This document shows positions 7,702 through 16,390 of a stretch of 64,000 nt of DNA, piece after piece. How positions within the stretch are numbered: the first letter of the stretch is position 1; every line of letters begins with the position of its first letter. The position numbers and the translations under genes were made by a program. The stretch is from JAHRVQ01 sp029941905 (GTDB lineage Bacteria > Pseudomonadota > Gammaproteobacteria > Pseudomonadales > Azotimanducaceae): positions 1-64,000 of the forward strand of contig JAPYTQ010000021.1 of assembly GCA_029941905.1 (NCBI GenBank), written 5' to 3'. Under the pieces are notes generated by a model that saw only the letters and a program-made list of their open reading frames with translations, searched no databases and had not been told where the DNA came from.

Positions 7702-8259
7702 CTACGGTTCGATCGACGAGAGCGCACGTTTGATTTTCTTTGAATTGGGTGTGATTGCCAGAGCCGCATGTAAAGAGGTAACAGCGTCCTCAATGCGTTT
7801 CATTTTCAACAGCGCCAGGCCACGATTGAAATAGGTACTGTGTACCAGTGAGCCACCCACATCCAGCGCTATATCATAGTCAGCCAATGCTTTTTCATAT
7901 TCGTGAGTATGAAAGTAGACATTACCGCGGTTGACATAAATCTGACCAAGGGTGGGCGTGATTGAAATCGCTTTTGTGTGGTCCTTGAGTGCGCGTTTGT
8001 AGCGTCCGTTTCCAGCGTTAATAATGCCCCGGTTTGAGTAGGTCGCCGCAAGGTCACGTCGCGTCAGACCGTCCTTGTCGATGGCGTCGTCACAGAAATG
8101 AATACCCTCGATGGATAAGACGAAACGGCTCTCCTGGAAACATCTGAGCGCGTTGGTATGGCCCAGGGTGGTACCTGCACCGGCTGCCACAACAGGTCGA
8201 TCAGCGAGCAGAAGAGACAGGGCAATAATCAAGGCACTTATCAGATACCCGGTTTTCAT
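7702..8259 (-). CDS. Periplasmic TPR-repeat protein
   Basis: 185 residues with a signal peptide (ISALIIALSLLLA, cleavage near VVAA-GAG around residue 26). After a Cys pair (ALRCFQESR and HFCDDAID) there are three tetratricopeptide repeats, recognisable from YSNRGIINAGNGRYKRAL, YVNRGNVYFHTHEYEKAL and YFNRGLALLKMKRIEDA. Likely a protein-interaction module in the periplasm. The ATG overlaps the stop of the tonB-like gene by four bases, so the two are co-translated. Specific partner unknown. Confidence 0.8.
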   Translation of the reverse strand: MKTGYLISALIIALSLLLADRPVVAAGAGTTLGHTNALRCFQESRFVLSIEGIHFCDDAIDKDGLTRRDLAATYSNRGIINAGNGRYKRALKDHTKAISITPTLGQIYVNRGNVYFHTHEYEKALADYDIALDVGGSLVHSTYFNRGLALLKMKRIEDAVTSLHAALAITPNSKKIKRALSSIEP

Positions 8260-8930
8260 ATCTCTTGCCCAATATAACCTTCAACATGATGCTCAACGTA
8301 GGGCGAATTCAGCCTGAATGCGAACCTGATTTTAATATCCTCTACCTCAATGGGGTCGCCGGAAATCTCCTGCGGGTAAAATTTGAATTTACTGATGGCG
8401 CTCAGAGCAGCCTCATCAAACAGGCTACCGGGTTCTGACTCAATCACAAACGGGTTCTTAACCGTACCATTTTGCCGGACGGTAAATTGCACCAGGACAA
8501 AGCCTTCGATTTCGCGCACAGATGCCCTGAACGGATAGTGAGGCCGGACTATGTTCATGGGTACCAGGCTTTTGATTGGCGGTGGAATGTTCAGGTCAAT
8601 AAGATTTGATTCAACCAACCCCGTCACTGAACCCAGTTCAGGATAGAGCGCTTTGGTGAAGGTCTGGGTTTTCGGAAAGAAGAGTTTTCCCGATGGTGCA
8701 GACGGCATGGTTGCGGGCAGGATCTTTTCTGCTTTAACCCTGACTTCCGGGAGTGCTTTTTTCCGAATCGGAGCCATAACGGGCGCATTGATATGCACGA
8801 TATCCACGGAGGGTTGTTGGCTGATTTCGCGGTTGATCAACAGGGTCATCAGGACAAACGAAACCACTGTTGCCAGCATCGCTGCAGAGCATACGAAGAG
8901 GTATTTAGCGGGAATCGAGAAGTTGTTCAT
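8256..8930 (-). CDS. TonB-family energy transducer
   Basis: 224 residues from ATG 8930, which has an SD-like GGATCAG; an in-frame start at 9050 would add 40 residues without an SD and would put a hydrophilic stretch before the anchor. One membrane anchor about residues 7-28 (AAMLATVVSFVLMTLL), a linker, then a C-terminal TonB domain (IVRPHYPFRASVREIEGFVL, VQFTVRQNGTV, FKFYPQEISG, FAFRL). The linker has only scattered Pro. No exbB/exbD is present. The overlap with the TPR gene suggests a dedicated pair. Confidence 0.82.
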   Translation of the reverse strand: MNNFSIPAKYLFVCSAAMLATVVSFVLMTLLINREISQQPSVDIVHINAPVMAPIRKKALPEVRVKAEKILPATMPSAPSGKLFFPKTQTFTKALYPELGSVTGLVESNLIDLNIPPPIKSLVPMNIVRPHYPFRASVREIEGFVLVQFTVRQNGTVKNPFVIESEPGSLFDEAALSAISKFKFYPQEISGDPIEVEDIKIRFAFRLNSPYVEHHVEGYIGQEI

Positions 8931-9058
8931 TTCTGATCCGGGTTTGCCTTTGGCTATCTTAGCACTGACCGCGCATGGAATCAGGTCGCCAGATTGGTCC
9001 ACCTGCCGGGAATGGAACGGTAATTGGTACTTGATCGAATTATCAGGCATTCTCAGAC

Positions 9059-9093
9059 TTTATAACAATTCTTATAAACGACCCGGATGGGTC
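9059..9093. promoter_or_regulatory. Two short dyads before the ThDP-enzyme gene
   Basis: TTTATAA (9059-9065) and TTATAAA (9072-9078) form a 7-6-7 dyad, and GACCC (9080-9084) with GGGTC (9089-9093) a second one. They sit just ahead of the strong SD TGGAGG (9097-9102) of the ThDP-enzyme gene. Position fits an operator or a 5'-leader structure; no bound factor is known. Confidence 0.3.
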
Positions 9094-9107
9094 AAATGGA
9101 GGTGTAG

Positions 9108-10757
9108 ATGAAAGTTCACGGCGGAAAATTAGCTGCCCGGGCGTTGAAAGAGGCTGGCGTAGAATGCATATTTACCTTGAGTGGTGGGCATGTCATGGCC
9201 ATATACGATGGTTGCCTGGATGAAGGAATCAAGGTGGTTGATGTGCGCCACGAACAGGCCGCGGTGCATGCAGCTGATGCCTGGAGTCGCCTGAACCCTG
9301 GAAAGATAGGCTGTGCGGTGTTAACGGCAGGCCCAGGGGTTACAGATGGTGTGACCGGCGTCGCTAATGCCTGGCGCGCCAATAGCCCGATTCTGGTGAT
9401 TGGCGGCCAGGGTCCTTTCAACAACCTGAGGCGTGGCTCGCTACAGGAAATGGATCACGTCAGCGTCATGAAGCCTATTACGAAGTGGGCCGATACCTGC
9501 TACGACACCCGGCGGATTCCTGACTATATAGAAATGGGAATTCGTCATGCAACCTCCGGCAACCCGGGGCCCGCGTTTCTTGAAATCCCCATGGATATTC
9601 TCAGCGGTGAGGTCGAAACCGATGATGTTCGCTTTCCCACCATCCGGTCCAAGCCACCCATTATGATGCCAGCCCGGGGTGACGTCGAGCATGCCCTGGA
9701 GGTGTTGAGGGGAGCGAAACGACCCGTAATGATGGCAGGCACCAGTGTTAAGTGGTCCAATGCGGCGCCGTCCGTGCAGAAGTTTATCGAGCAGGTTCAT
9801 ATTCCCACCTTTGTCAATGGCATGGGTCGGGGTACGGTCAAACCGGGGACACCGGAATTAATGAATCGAGTGCGCAAGGCAGCGATTCAACAGTGTGATG
9901 TCTTTATTTGCGCCGGGGTTTTGCTGGACTTCCGCCTGGGATTTGGTCGTACGATTCCCGCTGATGCCAAGATCATTCAGCTGGATATTGAAAATGAACT
10001 TATTGGCACCAACAGATCCGCTGACGCAGCGGTTGTCGGTAATCTTGCGGCGAGTTTTGACATGTTGATGGAGACCATGGAAAACGCGGGTGACGAACTG
10101 GATTATTCTGACTGGCGGGATGAGTTGATTCAAAAGGAAGCTGATTTGGAAGAGGCGTTCTCTGCCTCGTTAAACTCTGATGAAGTACCTATTGATCCGC
10201 TGCGCCTCTGTCGTGAAATCAGGGACTATGTGCAGGACAAGGACATGATACTGATTGGCGATGGTGGTGATATTGTCGCCCAGGCTGCCAAGGTACTACC
10301 GGTACCTGCTGAGAATTGCTGGATGGACCCGGGCCCTCTGGGCACACTGGGCGTTGGAATGCCGTTTGCGCTGGCAGCCCAGTTAGCGAAACCGGACAAG
10401 CGTGTTCTAATTATCTACGGTGACGGTTCATTTGGACTTAACGGTTTTGAATACGATACTGCGGTTCGATTTAACCTGCCGATCGTCGGCATTGTTGGCG
10501 TCGATGGTCTGTGGGGGCAAATGGCGCGGCCACAAGCCGCAATCTATGGTGCCAACCGATTGGTCGCCACCCAGTTGTCATTCGTCCGCTATGACAAGAT
10601 CGTTGAAGCGATGGGAGGCCATGGTGAATACTGTGAAACTCCCGACGAGATTGCACCAGCACTTGAACGCGCCTTTGCCTCAGGGAAACCTGCACTGGTG
10701 AATGTGGTTATGCGCCAGGATATTGGAACCGGTATGAAAGGCAGCACTTATACCTAG
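9108..10757 (+). CDS. Thiamine-diphosphate-dependent enzyme, acetolactate synthase / 2-hydroxyacyl-CoA lyase-like
   Basis: 549 residues with the three-domain ThDP fold: PYR domain about 1-165, central domain about 190-320 and PP domain about 365-535. The ThDP-activating Glu is E49 in RHEQAA, and GDG is at 438-440. Where most relatives have Asn-Asn after the GDG motif, this protein has Val465-Asp466, so the second metal ligand is altered. The family carries out C-C lyase, ligase or decarboxylase chemistry on 2-oxo or 2-hydroxyacyl compounds. I cannot distinguish acetolactate synthase-like from oxalyl-CoA decarboxylase-like by reading. Start fixed by SD TGGAGG five bases before the ATG. Confidence 0.8.
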   Translation: MKVHGGKLAARALKEAGVECIFTLSGGHVMAIYDGCLDEGIKVVDVRHEQAAVHAADAWSRLNPGKIGCAVLTAGPGVTDGVTGVANAWRANSPILVIGGQGPFNNLRRGSLQEMDHVSVMKPITKWADTCYDTRRIPDYIEMGIRHATSGNPGPAFLEIPMDILSGEVETDDVRFPTIRSKPPIMMPARGDVEHALEVLRGAKRPVMMAGTSVKWSNAAPSVQKFIEQVHIPTFVNGMGRGTVKPGTPELMNRVRKAAIQQCDVFICAGVLLDFRLGFGRTIPADAKIIQLDIENELIGTNRSADAAVVGNLAASFDMLMETMENAGDELDYSDWRDELIQKEADLEEAFSASLNSDEVPIDPLRLCREIRDYVQDKDMILIGDGGDIVAQAAKVLPVPAENCWMDPGPLGTLGVGMPFALAAQLAKPDKRVLIIYGDGSFGLNGFEYDTAVRFNLPIVGIVGVDGLWGQMARPQAAIYGANRLVATQLSFVRYDKIVEAMGGHGEYCETPDEIAPALERAFASGKPALVNVVMRQDIGTGMKGSTYT

Positions 10758-10791
10758 CTGCCCGCCAGAACTTGTGTCTGGCCCAATGGTG

Positions 10792-10822
10792 AACTTACCT
10801 CTATCTTCGATAGGGGTAAGTT
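10792..10822. terminator. Strong hairpin between convergent genes
   Basis: AACTTACC (10792-10799) pairs with GGTAAGTT (10815-10822). A T-G wobble and CTATC (10801-10805) with GATAG (10809-10813) extend it to a 14-bp stem with loop TTC. It separates the plus-strand ThDP gene from the minus-strand aldolase gene. No long T-run, so a bidirectional insulator or terminator is likely but unproven. A smaller hairpin (GCCAGA/TCTGGC, 10764-10782) precedes it. Confidence 0.55.
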
Positions 10823-10834
10823 AGTTGGGAATTG

Positions 10835-11581
10835 TTACCTGATACTTCCCAGACCATTGTTGATCCCATCGGCCGCCCACCTGGCCCAGGGTTGGGTGAA
10901 AAATTTGAACCCAGTTTCGATCAGCCACTTCGTCTCAATACCTGGCGGCACAAAATAGACCCCGGGAACGACACCCGCTTTTTTACAGGCTGCCGCAATC
11001 GTTTCCAGTGCACTGGTGTATTTGGGGTTTTGATAATCCAGCGGGACATCAAGATTAATGGAAAGGTCAGACGGGCCAACTAACAGTACGTCTATACCGG
11101 GAACGCTGAGAATATCGTCGATGTTGTCCATGCCTTCTACCGTCTCGATCATCGGGATGATCAACAATTGCTCGTTCACCGCATCCATGTACTCACGGTA
11201 GCTTTTAAACTCGCCCCATTCACCCCGCATACCGGCGGAACTTCGGACACCTGCAAAGGGATATCTGCACCACTGAACCATATTGGCAGCCTCCTCCGGC
11301 GTGTTGACCATCGGCACGATGATGCCCTTGGCGCCCACATCCAGCGCGAAACAGATCTGGTCGGGTCTGTTATCCCCAACGCGTATAATGGGTATCGCTT
11401 TCTTACCCCTCATGGCAGCGACCGGGCGTTGCAGGGCTTTGATATCATCCGTTGCGTGCTGCGTGTCAAAGAGAAGAAAGTCAAAGCCTGAGTTAGCTAA
11501 AAAACCTGTTTCACTCCTGGCAGAAGTCGTCGTACCAATGGCGGTCCCGCCAGTTTTTAGCAAATCTTTGACAAGGTTCAC
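10835..11581 (-). CDS. HpcH/HpaI-family class II aldolase
   Basis: TIM-barrel aldolase that would split a 4-hydroxy-2-oxo acid into pyruvate plus an aldehyde, using a divalent metal. Visible: the catalytic His in DTQHATDD, Arg in IIRVGDN, metal ligands Glu in MIETVEG and Asp in VGPSDLS. A TTG-initiated frame to 11623 exists, but GTG 11581 (NLVKDLLKTGG) matches the usual family N-terminus, giving 248 residues. Last gene of the minus-strand run headed by the FAH and MhpA-like genes; the 92-bp gap to the hydroxylase gene does not exclude an operon. Confidence 0.82.
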   Translation of the reverse strand: MNLVKDLLKTGGTAIGTTTSARSETGFLANSGFDFLLFDTQHATDDIKALQRPVAAMRGKKAIPIIRVGDNRPDQICFALDVGAKGIIVPMVNTPEEAANMVQWCRYPFAGVRSSAGMRGEWGEFKSYREYMDAVNEQLLIIPMIETVEGMDNIDDILSVPGIDVLLVGPSDLSINLDVPLDYQNPKYTSALETIAAACKKAGVVPGVYFVPPGIETKWLIETGFKFFTQPWARWAADGINNGLGSIR

Positions 11582-11673
11582 ATTGAAGTCTCTCTGCTTG
11601 TTAGAAAGGTGCAAGAGTAACAAAAAACAGGCAGGCGTGTTGCTACGCCGGGTAAGTCATCTTGTGTGCTGGT

Positions 11674-13224
11674 TTAGATAAGAGACAGTTTCTTCGACAG
11701 TTCTATCAGCAGATGATCGAGGGTCACGGTTTCTGTCGTATGCCCAAAGACATAGCGATCAGGGCGTACTATTGCAGCAGCAGAGGACTTAAACAGATTG
11801 TCGAAATGGCCTTTGATTTCGGTGAGTGTTTCAAGACTTGTGAGTGTAATATCCAGTTTTTCGACTATTTTCTTGCTCTGTTCAGTCAGTTCCAGGTCTG
11901 AATCTGTTTTTGCAACAATTGCGAAGCCCTTGCCGAGCGCTTCGTCCAGTTTAAAAGTCTGTTTGTCCCGGCTAACCAGGGGCTGGCTGAACAGATATCC
12001 TGACGATCCGGTATCACTGACCTGATCTAGCACAATAACACCGTCGCGAAGGGGCGGGTTACCTCGACCCTGGCCATACCCGGCAGATTTCTTTTGTGGC
12101 GGGACATCCGGTGTTGGCTTGCCTTGTCGTTCGGCCAGTTCTACCGCAGCCAGGTGTTCCATTAGCTGGCCGATGGCGACCGCCCATTCCACAAGGTCCT
12201 GGGCGTGGGGAATACGTTCCTGCTGGTAGGAATCAAGCAGTGAATCGTCGGCCAGCCCGGAAAGTACCATAGGGAATTTCCAGGCCAGATTAATTGCATC
12301 ACGCATACCCGCGTTCATTCCCTGACCCAGGAATGGAGGCGTCTGATGTGCGGCATCTCCTGCAATAAATATATTTCCTGCCCGCCAACGATCTGCGGTG
12401 GCCGCATGGAACTGATACACAGCCGAGCGCCTGATCTCGTAAGTGCCTCTCGGTGTCCATGGGTCCAGCAAATCCCGGATTTTTTCCGGTGTCTGCATTT
12501 CTTCCCAGGTTTCACCGGGATTGAGCTTAAACTCCCAGCGACGATAGGGATCTTTGGTTGCCACAAATGTGGCTATTCGATCCGGGTCGCAAACCTGTAC
12601 CGTATCCTGCGTTAATGTATGACCTTCCTTGAGGATAATATCGACCACCAGCCAGTCTTTGTTGTATCCAAGATCATGCCAGCTGATATCGAGAGAACGC
12701 CGCACGTCACTACTGGCGCCATCACATCCCAACAGATACCTCGCACTCACGGTAAGTGCTTCTTCGGAGGCGAGGTTTGAAGCGTGAAGCACGACCTGAT
12801 CGCCGAGATCCTCAAAGGAGCTGACATCGCTACCAATGTGGCAGGTAATATTGGGATGTTCAATTGCCAGCTCGCGAAGGTAGGATTCGACTTCGGGCTG
12901 ATCAAACATGGAGAGTGTCTGCCAGCCATTTAATCCGGAATCAGCCATGTTCTGGCCGAACATCCACTCGTGTTTTGAGTTGGCAAAGCCTGCACGATCT
13001 CCGGGACGCACCGTCTGCAGAAGGTCGTTGAGTTCGTCTCCCAGACCAATACTCTGGAATGCGCGGACTATCTCGCCATCCATCGCTACCGCCCGGGGCA
13101 GGGCGTAAACCTCGATATCACGCTCAAATGTCACCACGTTCAGGCCGTTGTGGGCGAACAGGATCGCAGCACAGGTGCCTACCGGCCCCATTCCAATGAT
13201 GGCTATGTCGAATGAAGGTTGCAT
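11674..13224 (-). CDS. FAD-dependent aromatic hydroxylase, MhpA/PHBH-like
   Basis: 516-residue class A flavoprotein monooxygenase, the type that hydroxylates phenolic rings with NAD(P)H and O2. FAD motifs: GxGxxG in IGMGPVGTCAA near residue 11, the DG motif GCDGASSDVRRS and the GD motif FIAGDAAHQTPPFLGQGMN. Closest type by motif is 3-(3-hydroxyphenyl)propionate hydroxylase, with the same C-terminal thioredoxin-like tail, but the substrate cannot be assigned. It lies 9 bp after the FAH gene on the same strand. It would supply the catecholic substrate for the extradiol dioxygenase encoded nearby on the plus strand. Confidence 0.85.
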   Translation of the reverse strand: MQPSFDIAIIGMGPVGTCAAILFAHNGLNVVTFERDIEVYALPRAVAMDGEIVRAFQSIGLGDELNDLLQTVRPGDRAGFANSKHEWMFGQNMADSGLNGWQTLSMFDQPEVESYLRELAIEHPNITCHIGSDVSSFEDLGDQVVLHASNLASEEALTVSARYLLGCDGASSDVRRSLDISWHDLGYNKDWLVVDIILKEGHTLTQDTVQVCDPDRIATFVATKDPYRRWEFKLNPGETWEEMQTPEKIRDLLDPWTPRGTYEIRRSAVYQFHAATADRWRAGNIFIAGDAAHQTPPFLGQGMNAGMRDAINLAWKFPMVLSGLADDSLLDSYQQERIPHAQDLVEWAVAIGQLMEHLAAVELAERQGKPTPDVPPQKKSAGYGQGRGNPPLRDGVIVLDQVSDTGSSGYLFSQPLVSRDKQTFKLDEALGKGFAIVAKTDSDLELTEQSKKIVEKLDITLTSLETLTEIKGHFDNLFKSSAAAIVRPDRYVFGHTTETVTLDHLLIELSKKLSLI

Positions 13225-13233
13225 CAGGCTCGC

Positions 13234-14109
13234 CTAGTATTTCGTAACATCTACCGGTTCCACGATAACTTCGTTTTCAATATAACCCAGGGCTTCGATT
13301 TCGACGCGCATAATATCGCCAACCTTGACTGGGGCTGGTGGTTTTTGGAAAAAACCTACCCCGCTTGGTGTTCCCGTTGCGATAACATCCCCGGCTTCAA
13401 GCGTAAATGCGGTGGACATAAATGAAACAAGGTCGTAACAGTCGAAGATCAAATCATTGGTATTGGTGTCCTGTCTCAAATCACCATTGATAGTGGTTTT
13501 TAACAATAAATTGTGCGGGTCCACTTCGTCAGGGGTGACAATAGCAGGCCCCATGGGACAGTGAGTATCCCAGGATTTACCCATGGTAAAAGATGAGGGA
13601 TTACCCCTGAGCTGCCAATCGCGAACGCTGACATCGTTAATTACACAATACCCCGCAATAACGCTGTCTGCCTTGTCTCTGGGTACACGGCGGCAAGTTT
13701 TACCGATCACTACCCCAAGTTCGCCTTCGTAGTCCAGTGCTTTTGAATCCTCCGACCAGTGAACCGGGTCGTAAGGGCCATTGATCGATGTGGCCTGTTT
13801 GGTAAACACGAAAGGTGTTTTTGGAATCTCCATGCCTGCCTCTTCGGCGTGGGCGCGATAATTAAGCCCAATCGCCAGTATTTTCGGTGGCCGGAGCACG
13901 GGTGACTCCAGCCTGACCTCTTCCAGTTTGAAGTGTGCGGTGGTGGATTCTGCTTCCCTGGCTGCCCGCATAGCCTCATCACCCGACTCCAGCAGTTGCT
14001 TCATTTCGGTAGGCAGTTGTGGCGCTGACTGCGACAAATCAATGACATCATCACCTTTAATGAGACCGATCCGTGTTGTGCCAAGTTGGGTAAAAGTAAT
14101 GAGTCTCAT
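13234..14109 (-). CDS. Fumarylacetoacetate hydrolase (FAH) family enzyme
   Basis: 291 residues. FAH-fold enzymes hydrolyse or hydrate 2,4-dioxo or 2-oxo-ene acids with a metal. The catalytic core is complete: LGLNYRAHAEEAG, DYEGELGVVIG (two metal-ligand Glu) and INDVSVRDWQ (metal-ligand Asp). First gene of a minus-strand operon with the hydroxylase (9-bp gap) and probably the aldolase. In classical meta-cleavage routes a FAH-fold protein is the hydratase or decarboxylase; here it may do the C-C hydrolysis, since no alpha/beta hydrolase is in this cluster. Start ATG 14109, just left of the operator region. Confidence 0.87.
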   Translation of the reverse strand: MRLITFTQLGTTRIGLIKGDDVIDLSQSAPQLPTEMKQLLESGDEAMRAAREAESTTAHFKLEEVRLESPVLRPPKILAIGLNYRAHAEEAGMEIPKTPFVFTKQATSINGPYDPVHWSEDSKALDYEGELGVVIGKTCRRVPRDKADSVIAGYCVINDVSVRDWQLRGNPSSFTMGKSWDTHCPMGPAIVTPDEVDPHNLLLKTTINGDLRQDTNTNDLIFDCYDLVSFMSTAFTLEAGDVIATGTPSGVGFFQKPPAPVKVGDIMRVEIEALGYIENEVIVEPVDVTKY

Positions 14110-14135
14110 AATAGGTTTCCAGGTTCCTGATAGTT

Positions 14136-14183
14136 ATTGACTGTAGACAATAATGTATGTAATCATTAATGACTATAGTCAAT
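14136..14183. promoter_or_regulatory. Two dyad operators in the FAH/TetR divergent promoter
   Basis: Site 1 (14136-14151) is an imperfect dyad ATTGACTGTAGACAAT. Site 2 contains the perfect 12-bp palindrome TGACTATAGTCA (14170-14181) and shares the TTGACT.TAG.CA pattern. The centres are 32 bp apart, about three helical turns, so two dimers would bind the same DNA face. They lie between the minus-strand FAH gene and the TetR coding region, the expected place for TetR binding. Confidence 0.65.
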
Positions 14184-14203
14184 CAACAATCATCCCGAAA
14201 AAA

Positions 14204-14875
14204 ATGATCAAACAGTCGAAGAGAGAACACCGGAAACAGAGCGGGATGAGCCGTGTTGAAAGAAAACGGCAGGATGCCCGGGATCGTATCCTCGCCGTTG
14301 CAGAACAGCTTATGCGTTCAAGACCTATCGACAGTGTGACCATTCAGGATATCACTGAGGCAGCGGATGTCGGGCATGGCTCGTTCTATTTACATTTCAA
14401 ATCAAAGAATGAAGTGCTGGTTCCTATCATTCAGGCCCATGCAAAGTTGTTGGAAGAAAAACTTCAAAAAGCCATGGGACCATTGAAAGATCCTGCTGAG
14501 ATAATGGCGTTCTCAAGCCGTTACATGGCTCGCATGATAGTTGCGGACGAACTGTGGAAATGGTTGCTGCAGCATTCCGGGGTACCCGTCGAAGAGATGC
14601 GGTTTGCCGTGGGAAGATTCAGCGGTCGGGATTTTTATGAAGGGCTTCAGTCGGGTCGGTTTGTGGTCACAGATGCTAAAGTCACGTCAAGCTATGCGTT
14701 CGGCGGATTTGTAAACAGCCTGATGGCATCTTTTGACCATGATGATGCAGAAAAAAGAATTGATCAAAGCGCAGAACTGATGCTGCGAGTGTTCGGCATT
14801 GATGCGGATGAGGCCCGGGAAATTGCCCATCGTCCCTTGCCACCACTGGAAGGTGAGACTGTTTTTAAAAAATAG
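14204..14875 (+). CDS. TetR/AcrR-family transcriptional regulator
   Basis: 223 residues from ATG 14204. The DNA-binding domain is typical: RDRILAVAEQLM, then TIQDITEAADVGHGSFYLHFKSKNEV. The ligand domain is helical and unassigned. In-frame starts are at 14153, 14204 and 14246; 14153 would place operator site 2 inside the coding region and has no SD, so a later start is preferred, without certainty between 14204 and 14246. Divergent from the FAH-hydroxylase operon and 20 bp before the extradiol dioxygenase gene, so it probably controls both directions. Confidence 0.85.
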   Translation: MIKQSKREHRKQSGMSRVERKRQDARDRILAVAEQLMRSRPIDSVTIQDITEAADVGHGSFYLHFKSKNEVLVPIIQAHAKLLEEKLQKAMGPLKDPAEIMAFSSRYMARMIVADELWKWLLQHSGVPVEEMRFAVGRFSGRDFYEGLQSGRFVVTDAKVTSSYAFGGFVNSLMASFDHDDAEKRIDQSAELMLRVFGIDADEAREIAHRPLPPLEGETVFKK

Positions 14876-14895
14876 GATGAGTACGAGGAGAAATA

Positions 14896-15816
14896 ATGGA
14901 AGGAATTAATGATATTCGATATGTGAGATTTCGGATTGCGGATCTATCCAGACAAGAGAAGTTTCTGGCAGATTTTGGTTTAGCCGTTGAAGATCACGAT
15001 GGGGTGTTACTGGCGCGAGGTACGGATCCGAGTGGCTATGTCTATATTGCTGAAGTAGGCAAGGGCGACGAACAGGATGCGTTTCTTGGAATAGGCTTTG
15101 ATGCCCAAAGCCAGGAGGCGCTGGAGCGCATTGCAGCAATTGATGGCGTGCCAATCGAAGAAATAGATCTGCCCGGTGGAGGCTTGCGCGCCCGGCTGTC
15201 AGACCCTGACGGTAATGCAGTAGATATTGTCTGGGGCATTGAACGACCACAAGCACTTGAGGTGCCGAAGCGGCAACCCCTGAATTTTGCTGAAGATCAG
15301 CAGCGACTTGGCGAGCGTGTGAGCCTCACCAACAGTTCTGTGATTGTGAAACGCCTGGGTCATTGTGTTATCAATGTGGTTGATTTTCCAACCAGTGAAG
15401 CCTGGTACAAGCATCGCATCGGGTTTATCACCAGTGATGAAATTTATTTTGGTGGTGATAAAAAAACACTGGGCGCATTTATGCGGGTTAACCGTGGCGA
15501 GGACTATGTTGACCACCACACCATGTTCCTGGTCGGGGCGGGCAACTCTGAATTTAATCATGCTGCATTTGAAGTTGCTGACTGGGATACACTAATGCAA
15601 GGTCATGATCGCTTGAGAAACCAGAAATATGAACATCGATGGGGCGTTGGCAAACACAAATTAGGCAGCCAGGTCTTTGACTACTGGAAAGACCCATCTG
15701 ACTTCACAATGGAACACTTTACAGACGGTGACCTGGTGAACGAGTCCTTCGGTTCCCACCAGGCACCCATTGAAGAATTGTTGGCTGTTCACTGGGGACC
15801 TGACGGTTCGCCATAG
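14896..15816 (+). CDS. Type I (VOC-fold) extradiol ring-cleavage dioxygenase
   Basis: 306 residues, two VOC modules. The Fe(II) triad expected of 2,3-dihydroxybiphenyl 1,2-dioxygenase-type enzymes is present in the C-terminal module: His156 (LGHCVIN), His222 (FNHAAFEV) and Glu273 (TMEHFTD). The conserved YEHRWGVGKH segment near 245-254 supports this. Role: insertion of O2 next to a catechol to give a meta-cleavage product. Strong SD GAGGAGAAATA before the ATG. Probably co-transcribed with the TetR gene and so induced by the same signal. Confidence 0.87.
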   Translation: MEGINDIRYVRFRIADLSRQEKFLADFGLAVEDHDGVLLARGTDPSGYVYIAEVGKGDEQDAFLGIGFDAQSQEALERIAAIDGVPIEEIDLPGGGLRARLSDPDGNAVDIVWGIERPQALEVPKRQPLNFAEDQQRLGERVSLTNSSVIVKRLGHCVINVVDFPTSEAWYKHRIGFITSDEIYFGGDKKTLGAFMRVNRGEDYVDHHTMFLVGAGNSEFNHAAFEVADWDTLMQGHDRLRNQKYEHRWGVGKHKLGSQVFDYWKDPSDFTMEHFTDGDLVNESFGSHQAPIEELLAVHWGPDGSP

Positions 15817-16221
15817 TTAACTCATTTGCAATAACTCAACCCAGTTACCATCCGGGTCTTCGATCATGGAAATGGTGACACCTGCCCGGATTTCAGTGGG
15901 CGGAACTGTGACCTTGTAGCCCGCGGCCTTACATTCCTCAGTGGCCTCTGCCAGATTGTCGACAGAAATTGTGAAATAACGGTAACCGGTAGCACCACCG
16001 AGCCCGCCAGGTGGTGCTACCGAGGCAGGTTCCTTGCCATTGACGACAATCTTTACTGTGGTGGTACCGCACTTTAGCCTGGTCATTTGCCCGCCACCGG
16101 GCATTGCCATCACTCCCTCCTGCTCCAGGCCGAGCGTATCGCGATAGAATTTCAACAGTGCTTCAGAGTCTTTGGTAACAATTCCAAGATCGACAGATTC
16201 CTTGGTTACATTAAGGGGCAT
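15817..16221 (-). CDS. VOC-family (glyoxalase/bleomycin-resistance fold) protein
   Basis: 134 residues with one VOC module pair: LGIVTKDSEALLKFYRDTLGL at the start and MIEDPDGNWVELLQ at the end. Metal-ligand positions are only partly clear. Its stop directly abuts the stop of the dioxygenase gene (convergent, zero gap). Could be an epimerase, lyase or binding protein; no function can be assigned from sequence alone. ATG 16221 is preceded by an SD-like GGAGAAAAG on the minus strand. Confidence 0.75.
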   Translation of the reverse strand: MPLNVTKESVDLGIVTKDSEALLKFYRDTLGLEQEGVMAMPGGGQMTRLKCGTTTVKIVVNGKEPASVAPPGGLGGATGYRYFTISVDNLAEATEECKAAGYKVTVPPTEIRAGVTISMIEDPDGNWVELLQMS

Positions 16222-16390
16222 GCTTTTCTCCAGTTCAATATTTGCAGTACTGTATCCTAGTGTAGTGTAAAAACAGCATCTGCGCTTGATGCGGCTCCAT
16301 CAAAGCGGGCGTAAAAAGTACTTGATTAAATACTTCCGGCTACGCCTTAATTAGTTTTTCTCACTAACCAGGTCTCTGCAGGAGGATGCC

